Counted from the first letter of the stretch, positions 10,695 through 23,546 are shown. The stretch is DNA of 64,000 nt from Nephrocerus scutellatus (GCA_947095585.1 OX352762.1:30852669-30916668); one strand, 5' to 3'. The notes: a model not told the origin generated them from the sequence alone. Numbers and translations: made by a program.

Positions 10695-13085
10695 ATCCAA
10701 TTGGTAGGATAATGCTTAAATTGATTTTTCACACGACAAAAACAGATCTTACTGTTGAAAATAGTTTCTCAGTGTGTTTTCGGGAATAAGTCAATTCCGT
10801 TATCCGGTATCCACACTGGTATGCAAATCTTAGCTCTTGCGTGAATTGTTGCATGCTCTCATAGCAAGTATGCGTGTGTGACATAAAGGCATCTGTCAGC
10901 GCTTGATTTTTTTAAAGCATTCAATAATCCACACAAGGGTTAATATTTACATGTTAATGTCGATGCAACATTGGAGCTGATTAACCGAGTCCTAAAACAA
11001 CTAAACAACTTTTTAGCCACTGAATTTGTAGTTTTATTTGCCTTTCTCTCTATATATCTCTCTCGGTCGCAGCGTGCCATTACAAGTTTGTTTTTAACCC
11101 TAGTCAATTTTTAACATTCAATGGAATTCGGGCAGATATAATATATAAAGTCACTATGCTCGCCGTTCCTGCCAAAGTGACAACTCCCTCGACCAAAAGA
11201 GTTTGCTGGAGACACACATCTCGCTCGGGTAGGTGCACCACTTTTATAAATATATACGGCCGAAAAAGGTCGTATACGTCGAAGCACAAGACGAGTGCTT
11301 GTCCTGATTGCCTTGGAGACCAAGTTAAAAAAAATATTTTTATATTATATTATAATAATTACAAAATGTTGTTTTTTCATATTTTTTCCTAATAATAATA
11401 AATATAAACTCTAATGTTTTTCATTATTCCATAGCACAATGATATCTATAGTGATACCCAGTTGCACAAACATGTTATACAATTGTGCTTCCAAACATAT
11501 AAACGTCAACGTATGGTTATCTTTAATCTACTATGAAAAATAGTTATCTTTTAAAGGCTAATTGCGAAGAAAGTTGTATTCATTAGATTTCATATTTATT
11601 TCAGAAACAAGAGGAATTATGTGCTTTAACGCGTGTACTGAAAAATAATAAAAATCACTGGTCTTAACATTGAGCCTTCAGGTATGTCTTATTTTATGAT
11701 TTGTGCACTGCTGTCAGTTTTGCAGGCGTTGCAGCTGCAGATTGCATAGTTTTCGATTTAGCAATAAAATTGCGGTCAAAAGCAATCTAGCGAGCTATTC
11801 CAAAGACGAAAAAAATAAATAAACGACTTTCTTTTGTCACTTAATTGAAGAATTGTTATTTTTTTAATTCCCATCATACATATTGCTTGCATTGTTTTGA
11901 GCTTAATTTTTATTTTTTTCCGGCTTTTTCTAATTTGTCAAAGTGTATGCTGTGACAGTTTGTGCCGCTTCATGAGTTGTTTTTCTGGCTTAAACCATTA
12001 TAAACCTTCACACCAAACATCCACCCGCTAGAACCCACCCATACATATTTACATGTATAAACTGGGTTGATTTTGCTGAGGTGCTACACGCTGCATCAGG
12101 AAAGCAGAGGAGAACACAAAAGGAAAGAAATGAGGATACTGTGCTGTTTTCCTGCTGTTGGGTTCGTGGAGCGGGCAGGTATAATGCACCAATGACGACG
12201 GTGGCAATCCGACCACGGTGTCTATTAAGAGAAAGCATGGTTTTATTGCAAAATTATGCTTGTGCTGCCTTTATACGGCGCGCGCGTTAATCTCAGCGAG
12301 AAAACAACAAGGAACAACGATGATAAACATTAACGCTTTCAGACTACCTATTCACTACCTATTCACAGTATGTACACATGTAAGCGCTAATTTTTCTGAG
12401 TATTTTCTTATGGTACGAGTATCTATTTTATATACAAAAAAGTTTTAATATGTGTATACTGTAAATTATAATTTGACTTTAATGACTTTTTCCAGATAGC
12501 AAAAACTTAATTTTTCTGTACCATTAAGCCTTTCCGTGAAAGGGAAAGCAGAAAACAGATTAGCAAGGAACCTGACAATGGTGTTCTGCTTATTTTTTTG
12601 ATTCTAGAATATATATATAATGTTAGCCTATGAAGAAAGGAACATAAGCCATCAAATCTTATTATTATTACTATGGAAAGACTACACATATTTGATATTA
12701 TGCATCTCTCTCACGTAAATTGTCATAATCTAATATATAACTAATATCACCAGTCCTTTTTCTATTAACTATGTATTAACCCTAAACGATTTGGTAAAAA
12801 CTTTCAGCATAAATGATAAAACTTTGGTTGGTGTCAAGATTACAATTGTCGAGGAATTATCTTTCTCTGAGTTCGGGATAAAAGCTACTAACTTGTCCGA
12901 TGGTCAGATTCAAAAACCACACAAGTATGTTCTGAGTAATTTTACAGAAGAGCACTAAAACCCGCGTATTGCTCTGCACATAATGCACACAATGTTTTTT
13001 AATTTCGTTACATACTGCTGGTTTCTGAGAATAGACTTATTAGGACCTCCATTGTTGGCAAAAATGCATCGAAATAAGTTTTTTT
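10695..13085. other. Intronic DNA, no assigned feature
   Basis: AT-rich sequence without convincing coding frames. Frames at 11104-11392 and 12008-12448 are open on both strands but carry no known motif. Short TA-rich and T-rich runs are present. Nothing further supported. Confidence 0.3.
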
Positions 13086-13089
13086 TATT

Positions 13090-13475
13090 AAATTCTATAT
13101 ATTAACTTCACTTGCCCGTGTGTTTATCTGTCTGTTTGTCTGTGTGTCGTGGAATCTTGCGATTAATTTTTAACCCACTTCCCAAAGCCCGATTTAATTG
13201 AAAGTTTGCACAGATGTGTATTGCCGGTGAGTGTATTGGAGTGATCGGGCCCCGGGGTCGTGGGACCTTATACAAATTTTATAAAAAGTTTACCCCATTT
13301 TCTTAAAATTTTATATACATACATGTGTATTTCCAATGACAACATTTCTGTAAAAATTTGGAAGTAATCGGGCCTAATGCCGAGCGGCTCCGATATATTT
13401 TTTTTCATTACTAACCCCGTTTTATTTTAATTAGAGAATTTACATGAAAAGTTTTAATTTTTATGGATTTTTTTT
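13090..13475 (+). mobile_element. Repeat family A (DINE-like, AAATTCT...AGAATTT ends) copy 1
   Basis: The left end AAATTCTATATATTAACTTC is followed by CACTTGCCCGTG and a GTCT-type microsatellite, then AACCCACTTCCCAAAGCCCG, CACATGTGTAT-like and GATCGGGCC blocks. The right end is TTAGAGAATTTACATGAAAA and a T-rich stretch. The ends are short inverted repeats. Seven other copies in the window share this order of blocks. Confidence 0.65.
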
Positions 13476-13718
13476 TTAAATACCACTTCATAGTTTTAGA
13501 ATTTGGCAATCGATATACCACATTGTAAGTTTTTAATTTTGTAGACAAGCCCAGGTTTTCGAAAATATAAAACATTACAGTTGCATTATTAAAATTAATA
13601 TTACTTGTTTTTAAATATTTCTGACTTTTAATTAATCTTTTTAGGAGCAACTCTTGAGCTCGGGTTAAAAAAAACCCTTTTTTAGTCACCAACTATTTTA
13701 TATATTAACTAATTTAGT

Positions 13719-13736
13719 ACCCGGCGTTGCACGGGT
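13719..13736. repeat. Hairpin ACCCGG-CGTTGCA-CGGGT, Helitron-like motif
   Basis: The sequence folds into a small GC stem in AT-rich DNA. A related string, GCCCGGCGTTGCTCG, is at about 17227-17242. Such GC hairpins occur near termini of insect rolling-circle elements, which is the basis of the guess. Immediate flanks show no other diagnostic end. Confidence 0.35.
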
Positions 13737-13739
13737 GAA

Positions 13740-16530
13740 AAATTTTAAACTAATATCGCCCCCACATCCCTTCCACTGACCCACTCCTAAAAAAACAGTG
13801 ATTTACCATAAAATTAAATAATGTGTGGCTGCGGCTATCCTCGTTGGTCCATAATATGTCGGTGTCGGTGCTCGCATGAGGACTTTCAACTACACCCCCC
13901 ACAACACTTTTATTTATTCATCTATACCAATATTTCCAAGCCAACGCTACAAATCCCTTAAAGCGTGTGCAAAGCAATGCACTGAACGATCCTGATTGCG
14001 TACGCTTGAATAATGGGTTGGCTTCGTAAATTAGCCCCGCGGTCCATCGCCCCGTCATGCTACTCTTTCAGCGTCGCTGTCAGATGACCAATAATCAATA
14101 GTCAGAGCTTAAGAGGAAAACCTCTTTGGCTTTTGATTGAGCAGATATCTAGGATAATACTCCTACGAGGCGTAATTCAGGAATGTTTTAAATTCTGGAT
14201 AATGTTGACACATCACTAAAATAATATGTTTTGCAATCAAGCAAGCGAGAAAGTTTATAAAATTTACTGAGAACATTATTTTGGTTTTAAGAGCGGGTTA
14301 GTGGACAACAGTTGGTGGAAAACATCGAACGTGTTGTTGGCGATGACGTGTTTTCCTGGCGAACCTACAACTGTTATGACTCAAAAAAACATCAATCTCG
14401 TTCGCCGAATGACAAAACAGAACAAACGCGTTCAGTGATATTCCCGGATGATGGAAATAGTGAGCAACCAAGGTGATCTTGGCCAATAAGAGGTCAGGAA
14501 GGACAGATTGTTGTTTTACTAGTTTGTACACCTGTCCGGATGATACGTAATACCGCTAAAATTTTTAAACGAACCACGAAAACATCATTTATGACACTCA
14601 GATCTTAGTGTTTCGAAGACTGGTTATGCCAGGTGCAGGGGTACCTAAATCAAAAAAAAAATATATTTTCCCTTCAATCCTCAAAACTTTAAAGTATTTA
14701 ACCCTCGCTTAAGTATTTGTTAATGGTTAAAAATGTTTCAATGTTTGTGCTTTGGCTAAAATTCATTCTATATTACTCGTAATTATTATCGGAAAATGGC
14801 GAACTTTTTATGTCTTCTTTTTTTTTGTGCCAAAAAGTGCCAAAGTCTTCCAAACAAATAACGCGGAATAAATTTGCGCGTACCGCTTAATACTGGTAGT
14901 GTTCAAGCAATAAAACATTTATTTACATTTAGATTATAGAGAATTTTCAGTGCCCACTATCTGGCAAAAGTAATCGCTATTTCTTCATTTTTGTTTTTGT
15001 GTTCCTCGCTTCCGTAAGTCGAAATGTTTACGGAAATCTGAGCCTCACCAATATGCTTGATCAGTGCTCAGGCGGGCGACGCAAGCTAAGTGCTTTCAAT
15101 TGATGGTTTAGTTCATTATTATTATTACAGCTATTTTTATTGCTTCTATTTCTAATTCCACTTCCAATTCAATAAGAAGGAGATAATTCGTTTCGAATGC
15201 AGAGCTTAAAAAACAGGCACGCACATTAATGTCACACACAACTTCGGGTGGTGTGGATTGGATATTTTATACACTTAGTTTGTGTAAGAAACAAATGACG
15301 AGAAAAGTGTGCTGAGAGTACGACAAAGAAATGATCACACACGGGAACATCGTGTATGGCTTTGTACTTGCCAGAAGATACGGTCGATGACGACAAAACA
15401 ATATCAGAACATTTTTAATCTTGACGATTTGTGTTGGACATTAATTTCCAAATATTTTTGTAAACCAAGAGGCTGAATTTAATTTCTATAGAAAAATTAC
15501 AATGATTTCCATATATTTCCATAAACAACAACGAACAATGGGCGAATAAGTTCTTAGTACTCACATAACTAAATTTTTCTTATCTTTTCCTCATAAACGC
15601 GCGCGCCTCTGAGTTATGGTGAATTTAAGGTTAAACGTTGAGCTCACTATGCTCACATCGAGTTATAGCGATCCGGAAGTCATATTTTAAATCGGTTGGG
15701 ACTCTACTCTACTTTTAGACTGTCCTACAGTTTCAAGTTGGGCCACAAGGGTCGATCACTGTCGTGTCTTAAAAGAAACTCAACAGATTTAAAAAATTAT
15801 AACTTTTTTTAGTAAGTAAGGTAAGTAAGGCTCATTAACAAAATCACCCACAATTAGGAAATAAGTCCCGCAAGGTTTTTTAAAAAATTTATACATTTAT
15901 AAAAAGTAATTCAATAGTGCTTTAATTTTTGTTCCTCACAGTGTAGATTGCAAACTAATTGAACACAGAATGGATTTTGAATTTTGATTCGATTTCGAAC
16001 GCATGTGGACTGAAGCTATGAGGTTTTCGAACCGAAAGCACAGTACGTACAGTACCTACATTGTGGAAATCTAAAATTAAATTTAATAAAACGAATTCTT
16101 GAGGGAGTGTGCCTCCACTGCATTTCGCTTTGGCCGCACTCTCGGCGATGACGTTGAATTGGCCTTAACATAAGTTGCTGTTCTAATTTCAGATTATTAC
16201 AAATTACATTTGTTCAACAATTGATTTAACTATAGTACTGAATACAAAACACAACCATTTAAACTAAACACACAATAATATTAAGAGAATAAAATTTTCT
16301 CTCATAGAAAGTGAATAAAACCTTTCTGCAAATATGTACAAATATATGTACACATTTTATATTAATAAATTGTGTTGACAATCTCCTCGTTTATACGTTT
16401 TATTGTAACAAATTGCATTAGAATTATTTAACAAATTGCCACAGGTTTGTTAATATTTTGTGGTGGGGTGGATTTTTTTAATTGTCAACATTTAGTGAGA
16501 ATATATACGCGTTAGTAGATGTTGAGTATG
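13740..16530. other. Intronic DNA, no assigned feature
   Basis: AT-rich. A minus-strand 77-codon frame lies at 14298-14531 without a recognisable motif. Simple runs such as AGTAAGTAAGG occur near 15810. No element boundaries could be fixed. Confidence 0.3.
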
Positions 16531-16537
16531 GAATATA

Positions 16538-16672
16538 CAGGGTGTGCAATTTCTGATATATGCTAAACCTAAATTTAATAAATGTCATAAATCCGCAATT
16601 GAAAGTAATAGTTCTATTGAGAATAATTGTACTTATTAAAATATTACCGTTGACTACATAAGAAACACCTTG
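16538..16672. mobile_element. Possible TA-flanked MITE (mariner type), about 135 bp
   Basis: The segment starts CAGGGTGT and ends ACACCTTG, an 8-bp imperfect terminal inverted repeat, and is flanked by TA on each side (16536-16537 and 16673-16674). The size, TA flanks and CAGGGTG start suit Tc1/mariner-type MITEs. The inverted repeat decays quickly inward, so this is a weak call. Confidence 0.35.
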
Positions 16673-17207
16673 TAGTATAAATATAAACTATTTTATTTAA
16701 TTAATCAATATACTCGAACTAATTGGCCATTTCACTCACTCACTGACGCACGCACGCAAAATTGTGATGTAAGTCAATCAGTTTATTGACAGTAAGATAA
16801 AAAATATTATTGGTAAAGTGGAGTTTAAGAGAAGATTGATTTTTGTTCGAATACAAACCTATATGAGATTTGCTCAGCTAGAGGTCTGTTTAACTTTCGA
16901 ACTTTCTTTTGATTTAAAAATTTTGTGATCCCACAAGAAAGGAAACCTGATCTGCAGCATATTACTTATTTTAGTTTTTATCCGAATTTTTTGCTTTCTC
17001 AGGTCAACTTAAATATTTTTCATTTCAATCAAGAACATATTTACATGCCAAGGATCATTTAAGACATCATAAATTAGATCGTAGAGAAGGAAAGGTATAC
17101 TATAGACTATAACCTGTCAATAATACACAATAAAAATCGGTTTATAAATGTGGGTTTTTATAAATAACAACCAAACACACATTCCATTTTATTTTATTTT
17201 TATTTAT

Positions 17208-18005
17208 ATAGATAGACTAGCTGAAGTGCCCGGCGTTGCTCGTGGCTTCATAACACACTCATCGCACTCATCGGTCCCCATCACCACCACTCCATGCCTT
17301 AAAATATAAAAACGAATATGAAGCACTGCAACCCAACAACAAAACAACCCCATTCGTAAAGCAGCAGCGCTGCTCACAGCGCACAATGCACACAGAACAC
17401 GCTCATGATAGTGTGATCTGATGTCGGAAAAAAAATTTGTATGGGAGCCCCCAGCACGCTCACTCTCAAATAGAAAGTATTGTCACCGGAAATATACATG
17501 TGTGAAAAATTTCAATAAAACCGGGCTTTGGGAATTGGGTTAAAAATTGATAACAATATCTGACCAGCCAGCCAGCTTTATTAACGATAAATTATTTTTA
17601 TTTTCATTCAATCAATTTGTGTATGCGCACGGTTTAACTAAATGCAACAATTCTAGTCTAATGTCAACAACGAAATCGACCAATCAGAATTCATTTCAAT
17701 AATCACGGCCAATGTACATCCATTCTGATATGAACAAATATCAATAAATATAGTTGTTCGTAAATATCTCGACTTCACGACCACTTAGTGGGTCCAAATT
17801 ATATCAGCAAACTTATTTTTATTTAAGAAATTTATTTTGTGAATTTGAGCCAAATAGTTGAAATATCACGACTAAAGCGCCACCTATCGGGATTAAGAGA
17901 AACCTTCCTGCAGACTAAACTAACATATTATCTAAGTTTGGTGTCAATCGTTCCAGCGGTTCTCGAGTTTTAGAATGACGTACCCGGAACGAACATTTTC
18001 ATATA
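17208..18005. mobile_element. Helitron/DINE-like non-autonomous element containing a family A block
   Basis: It begins near GACTAGCTGAAGTGCCCGG, a start common to insect rolling-circle repeats. It holds a family A body at 17430-17572 (CACCGGAAATATACATGTGT, CCGGGCTTTGGG, the CCAGCCAGCCAGC microsatellite) and ends in a segment with CGTTCCAGCGGTTCTCGAG and GACGTACCCGGAACGAAC. It may be two superposed elements. There is no coding capacity. Confidence 0.45.
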
Positions 18006-18830
18006 TTAAGATAATAAAATTTATGTAGCGACTTGTTACTAAACACATGAATACTTTTAATATCGCTCACTGACATGTCCACTACAAACTATTACGAACG
18101 ATGCTTTCTATGCTGGAGAGTACTGGCTGCTAATTAGAAAGGAATCACGAACGTACGTACGTATACTACACACATTGGAGCTTACTTACACCTTACATCT
18201 GTTTCTTTATTTTAATACAGGAGTGACAAAGAATTCACGAATACATATGCAATAAGTTAAAAAGATAAAAAAGATAAACCATATTCTGCTACATGGAATG
18301 AAGACATACATACGCATCTGAGAAGGATAGCACAAGAAAGACTTATATATATATACTTTATGCTACACTTGGTACTTCTAATAGAGCAGCGTTTCCCAAT
18401 CTTTTTTGGTCGTGGAGCACTTTTAAGAAAAAAAATTGACAGCGGAGCACTTTTTTTCAGCCCGATAGTTTTAACCACACTTTTTTTTAATAAGTTGATA
18501 CCAAAATAAAATTTATTTTTCCTTAAAGCAAAAAAAGCAACAACAATGTTTAAAATAAAAATAAAAATGTAATTCATAAATACATAAATATAATATTTTA
18601 GGTAGCTTATTAGAGAAGCCAGCAGGTTTGGAAACCTTCTACCAAACTCAGCAGGTGATTGTGGAACTCACTTAAAATATCATCGAGAATATCAGAATCT
18701 ATCTCCTCTTCAAACTCTTTGATCATTGGGAAGCTGTCTAGATTTCGATTTTTAATTGATTTTTCCGCTTTAGTCGTGATATTTCAACTATTTGGCTCAA
18801 ATTCACAAAATAAATTTCTTAAATAAAAAA
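17815..18830. repeat. Long inverted repeat: 65-bp arms 17815-17879 and 18766-18830
   Basis: The left arm reads from ATTTTTATTTAAGAAATTTA to ATCACGACTAAAGCG. The right arm is its reverse complement with at most one base of difference by eye. The arms enclose 886 bp. The right arm interrupts the hAT transposase remnant between DKVKALKKIDF and AEKSIKNRNLDSF, so the arm sequence is an insertion there; both arms are probably pieces of one short repeat family in opposite orientation. Confidence 0.75.
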
Positions 18831-20010
18831 TCAATTTTTTTTAACGCCTTTACTTTGTCTCTGGTATCAAAAATAGTTATTGCGTTTCCCTGAAGAAAAA
18901 GACTTTAATCATTCATTTTTTTAAATATCTGCGAGATACGCTAACTCTAAAAGCCATCGCTCATTGCATTACCTCTCACCCAAAGCAAAGTCTTCAACTA
19001 CTAAAAAACGTTCTTACTTCAGCCCTCATTCCGAAGAGCCGAATCAAAGCTTTGCCCGGAGAAAGCCAAATTACTTCTGCGTGAAGTAGCAAAACATATG
19101 CCAACTACATACATGTCATCGCACATCACTTTGAATAGCCTTGCGTTCTTAGGTCGTGATTTAATAAAGTTTATTATTTTCAAGCTTTCGCCCAGGACTT
19201 CTTTAAGGAAAAAAGGCATTTTGCCCATAGCAAGGGCATGGCGATGAAGAACATAATGACTTCTAGAACATAACTTGGCCTTTTGCTTTATTCTAGCGAT
19301 AGGAATTGGTAACGTGCAAAGAATGTCATTAACACATGGCTTAATTAAATTTTCAGCGATTGTATGAGCTTCACCTGTTTGAGCAACTCGGAAGCTGACT
19401 AAGTATGATGCCATTAAAGCTTTTTCATTAACTGTGGTGTTATAATTTTTTGAGATTTTGTTAGCTCACCGTACTTTCTTTTAAAGAAATCTGTGGGCTT
19501 AGACTTGCATTCCGGGTGAAGCCCCTCAAAATGACGCCTCATTTTTTCTGGAAACATTGTACTGGTCTCGCAAAATTCAAGATTCACGTGTTTTTTTTTT
19601 GTTTTTTTTTGCCACATTGACTCCATAGAACTAGTACTAGGTAAACTGTCCAACATTTCAGAAAGTTCTGAACTCGCTGTTTCTATTGCGCACTCATCCA
19701 CAACATCAATGCTAGCACAATAGTTTACCTCCTAACTGCTATCTTCGGGAGCTATTTTCGATGCAATATCGGAGAATTTTACTGTTCCTTTTAAGGATCC
19801 AGACTTTAACCAGCGATCCATTATATTATTCACAACTGTAACACAAAGAAGAGATGTCTTGTTTTTACGACGATTGTTTCCATACAAAAATAAAAGGTAT
19901 TTAATCCTATTCATAGATGAACTTAAAAGAACTAGGTATGTAAATATTTTATGAAAAACGTCTTGCTGAACTATGAGTATTACTACGTAATGCACGGATT
20001 CTATTCGCAT
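18387..20010 (-). pseudogene. hAT-superfamily transposase remnant (ZBED5/SCAND3-like)
   Basis: Minus-strand fragments in order: MDRWLKSGSLKGTVKFSD; then EKMRRHFEGLHPECKSKPTD and ELTKSQKIITPQLMKKL; NEKALMASYLVSFRVAQTGE and HTIAENLIKPCVNDILCTLP; later LQGNAITIFDTRDKVKALKK and finally DSFPMIKEFEEEIDSDILDD with SEFHNHLLSLVEGF. This order and wording are typical of the hAT transposases that gave rise to ZBED5-like host genes. At 18387 the plus strand begins CAGCGTTTCCCAATCTTTTT, a hAT-like terminal repeat. The frame is broken by stops after EDSS and after NEG, and by the 65-bp insertion. The opposite end was not found. Confidence 0.8.
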
Positions 20011-20018
20011 ACAAAATC

Positions 20019-20083
20019 AAATGGGAACCACGAACCCCCTGCTCAGTAACCATGCTCATTTCCACTTAGCCACGGCCGCCCAC
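20019..20083 (-). mobile_element. tRNA-derived SINE, degenerate head only
   Basis: Read on the minus strand it gives the tRNA-like head with TGGCTAAGTGG (A box) and a damaged B box, matching the family copies at 23547 and 39680. It directly abuts the hAT remnant. Confidence 0.5.
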
Positions 20084-20399
20084 CTAAAGTTGTTTATTTA
20101 ATTTAATTTCATAAAATAAAATAGTACAATAAGAAAGTGCATTGTTTAAGTAGTTTATAGGTTCGAGAATTAATTAAAAATTTTGTTAAGTTAAATAATA
20201 CAATAACAATATTTGATAATATAAAAACATGACAAATTTATGTTGTATAATGTATAAGAGAAGAAAAGGTAAGAAAAATAGGAAAAATAAGAGAACAGAG
20301 AATAAACATTGAAAATATAAGCCCCACTAACAATTAAATTGCTAGTGTAAAATCAAAATAAAAATATAACCTGGATTGTTTCTAAAGTATTCGTATATT

Positions 20400-21190
20400 A
20401 CCTGGCTAGAGCTCCCTTATATATATATTACCCTCAAGGCAACGGGAAGAGAGTTCCACAATCTGGCAGCGTGAATGAAGAACATGAGTATACTATTAAA
20501 GTATAGTTATAGCGAGGAATGCACAGACATTGAATCTTATCTAACTGATAGCTGGGCTTTCGGATATACGAGTATATTAAACTAGGTTTCTAATGATGAT
20601 GTAGTTTCTCAGCGTAAAGTTGAGGATTGCGGTGTTATAACTGGAAACATGGATATATCTAGAAAGCTTGAAAATGTATCTTATCATGGCGTTATGAGGT
20701 TGAAGTCTGCGAAAAGAAATTGAGTACAAGAAGCCATAAATAGCCTCAGAGTATGCTAGGAGTGGTTTTATAAGCGTTTGAACCAGCTTTAAGCGAACAG
20801 ATTGGGGAGTCTAGACAACACGTTTCCACAGGCATTCTGCCAACAACAGAGTTTTTATGATCATTAGCTGACAGACTACTGTTGATAATGACTCCAAGAT
20901 TTTTAACTTTTGTGCAATATGGGATTGCATTATGCTAAGTAGGTCACTAGCCAGTGGCATTTTCTGAGCGATTAACAGGCATTGTGTTTTTGCTTAATTA
21001 ATTCACAAGCAATTTCTACGAGAACACTCATGAATACGACCAAGATCATCATTAAATCGGGTAATACAATCTTCCATAAGCTCTCTGGGGCGTGAGAAGT
21101 ACATCTTGTACATCATCAGCGTACATATGCATGGAAACCGATTTGCAAAGGGTTGTGAAATCATTAAGGCAAACATTCTAGTCATCAGTT
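20400..21190 (-). mobile_element. Jockey/CR1-like LINE, decayed 3' part of the RT ORF
   Basis: The minus strand encodes YFSRPRELMEDCITRFNDDL and GRIHECSRRNCL, the segment just after the catalytic YADD of Jockey/CR1-type reverse transcriptases; the YADD itself is degraded (TLMMYKMYFS). Downstream pieces KVKNLGVIINSSLS and a C-terminal stretch around 20440-20470 (LWNSLPVALR) follow in shifting frames. It is clearly dead. Confidence 0.7.
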
Positions 21191-21329
21191 CGAGTGTGGA
21201 GGAGTAACTACTATTTACAAATACACAAACTTTCCGTTATCTTAACGAAGTGTGTAGTTGAAGAGGCGCTGAGATCATTGACCCCCCAATCATCAGACAC
21301 AGTCTGCGTTTGATATTTTTAATGTGCGA

Positions 21330-21694
21330 TAAAAAAGTTTTTGGCCCTACGACCCCGGGGGTTAAATCGGGTTAATTTTTTTAAGACAAATTTATGGGGC
21401 CCCACGACCCTGGGCCCGGGGTCTCCAAAATGTTTACAAAAAGTGTTTTCCAGCAGAGATGCACATGTATACAATTTTAAGGAAATCGGATAAATTTTGT
21501 AAAGTATTTGTATGCGAGCCCTCCCCGACCCCGTGGTCCAAAGGCCCCTAATTTTAATAAAAACTATTGTCACCGGAAATATACATGTGTGCAAAATTTT
21601 AATAAAATCGGGCTTTGGGAAGTGGGTTAGAAATTTATCAGAAAATCTGAACAGCCAGCCAGCCACGGGCACGCGAAGTTAATAAAGAGAATTA
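21330..21694 (-). mobile_element. Repeat family A copy 2
   Basis: In reverse orientation: the AGAGAATT end at 21687-21694, CGCGAAGTTAAT, the GCCAGCCAGCCACGGGC microsatellite block, GTGGGTTAGAAATTTATC, ATCGGGCTTTGGG, ATATACATGTGT, then GGGCCCCACGACC-type repeats. The far terminus is not present. Confidence 0.6.
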
Positions 21695-21919
21695 AAAAAG
21701 ATTGTTGCTCGTAAGTTGGTAGAAATCTTAGGAAAGAAGTTAACAAACTTTTCCCTTTTTTGTAAGAAATACGGAGTGAAGTTAGCAACTTTTCGAAAGA
21801 GATGTTAAATATTTGTTTTTGTTGTTGTTTACACTTCAATATAGTAACAATGAAGCTTGTCAGAATTCAAAACTTTGCTGTCACAACCTAAGACCATATG
21901 TATTCATTTTTCGAGCTTT

Positions 21920-21972
21920 TCTAAGGTTTAAGGTTCAAGGTTTAAGGTTTAAGAAGGTTAAAGTTTAAGGCA
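21920..21972. repeat. Short tandem GGTTTAA-type repeat
   Basis: About seven imperfect units of AAGGTTTA/AAGGTTCA in a row. The array is too short and irregular to be telomeric. Confidence 0.5.
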
Positions 21973-21999
21973 TACGTCTTACGTGGAGAGTTTTTCCAT

Positions 22000-23450
22000 T
22001 GTGAGACCTCAATAAGTTGTCTTATTTTTGTTAGCTGCACTATAAATATCAAACCTGATAATAAAATACGGCTAATGTGCTCTCGGATGTTCGCCTTTAA
22101 TCATAGCGAAAATTGTGCAAACACAGATTTTTCTATATAATTTCATTAATCTTATTTTATAATACAAACATACATAATACAAAATGTTATGCACGAATAA
22201 TAATCAATGAAACAAGTAAAACATTGGTATCGACAAAAAAACACCTCAATGTTTTTTGATTAACTAAAAACTCAAAAAGGCACATGGAAAAAAGGAAGGA
22301 AAAGAGTATAAAACATTTGGTATTATTTTCGGTTTTCATTCTTCGTCACTAAAAGTAAATTGCATATTAAAAATTTAGATTTATCTATGGTGGAGTAGTA
22401 TTCGTCGTCGTGCATTATGAATGCGAATTAAGTCGACTATACCAACTGAATAGCGCTAGTGAACAAAGAGAGCACAATAAATACAACCACTTAAAATAAT
22501 TGAAAAACTTGGAGAAGAATTCACATCGAAAAGCGTTCCACTTCCACTTTTTAGGGGTGTTTATGCACGAGCACATAGGCGAGGGCGAGTGTGTACGAAA
22601 CGAATACAAATACATATTTTGCTCTCTCTCGATATTGTTGATGTGGTGTTGTACCCTTGTACAAGTCGAGAACACACCATAGTTTGCTCTCAATCGCAAC
22701 TCAGCGTAGCAGTAGCAGAGCAGCACAGTACAGAGCACATTCACAGCACGAGCAACATGGGAGCAACAGCAGAGTTGCTTCCTAGCAATCCTGACGATCT
22801 GTCCATAAGATCCGCCAGTATTTTAATAGTACTTCATTGGTGTAACCAGTGCCGCAATAAACTCATATGTAAATCATTCCAACAACCCCACTACCAACGA
22901 AAGCAGAGATAGTATGGATTCGAAAGCTTTGCTTCTTACGGACGGACATAGCTTGCCACCACACGTATTAATCAGAATGGCAAAACCAAACCAAAGCTAG
23001 GCAGCACCAATTCAACTCACTACCAACCACCACCATGCAGTCTAGTTGAGGTGGCTGCAAACGGTGTATGGCACTACTCTAGGGGAATGTATACTCGTTC
23101 CAGGACAACTTTATTTTGGTCTCAATTCAAATATTCAAACGCAATTACCATGCACACGGGATAACGGTGACAAGTACCAACAAATGACATGGATTTTTAC
23201 CTCGTCCAGAACTCATATGATGCTATAATTAACAGAACGATATTTTACCATGTGATGCATCAGAAAAGCAATCGTGCTGCAAGGATATGAAACAAATGAT
23301 AGTGTTTATTGGCCTAATAAATAGTAAATATTGGGGGATTGTCGAACTAAGCAACACAACACAACAAAGAGCTTATGGCGGTTCTAATGAAAATGTTTAG
23401 TTACTAAGAAAAAAACCCAAAGAAAAAAAGGGAGGAAGTGGATATTCTTT
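22000..23450. other. Intronic DNA with one promoter-like site, no assigned gene
   Basis: Open frames on both strands at 22415-22912 show no known motif. The plus strand at 22690-22770 has an AGCAGAGCAGCACAG-like low-complexity run. A TATA/initiator pair at 22307-22341 is listed separately. Confidence 0.3.
22307..22341 (+). promoter_or_regulatory. Candidate core promoter: TATAAAA plus TCATTC initiator
   Basis: TATAAAA starts at 22307 and a perfect fly initiator TCATTC lies at 22336-22341, placing the putative +1 A at 22338, 31 nt below the TATA start. The spacing is ideal for a fly promoter, but no gene is recognisable downstream and such pairs can occur by chance in 64 kb. Confidence 0.3.
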
Positions 23451-23546
23451 ACATCGTAAAAAAAAAGTTGCTGGGTATTGTAACAAATCGCCTGCAGATA
23501 AATCTTTACAAAATTTGTTTCCTTTTAAAATTTAAATGAAGAAAAT

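Noticed and set aside
13411..13692. Minus-strand 93-codon Lys/Asn-rich frame
   Set aside because: Overlaps the end of a repeat family A element and reflects A/T-rich composition.
21920..21972. Telomere-like repeat
   Set aside because: The AAGGTTTA units are few and irregular, and do not match the insect TTAGG motif.
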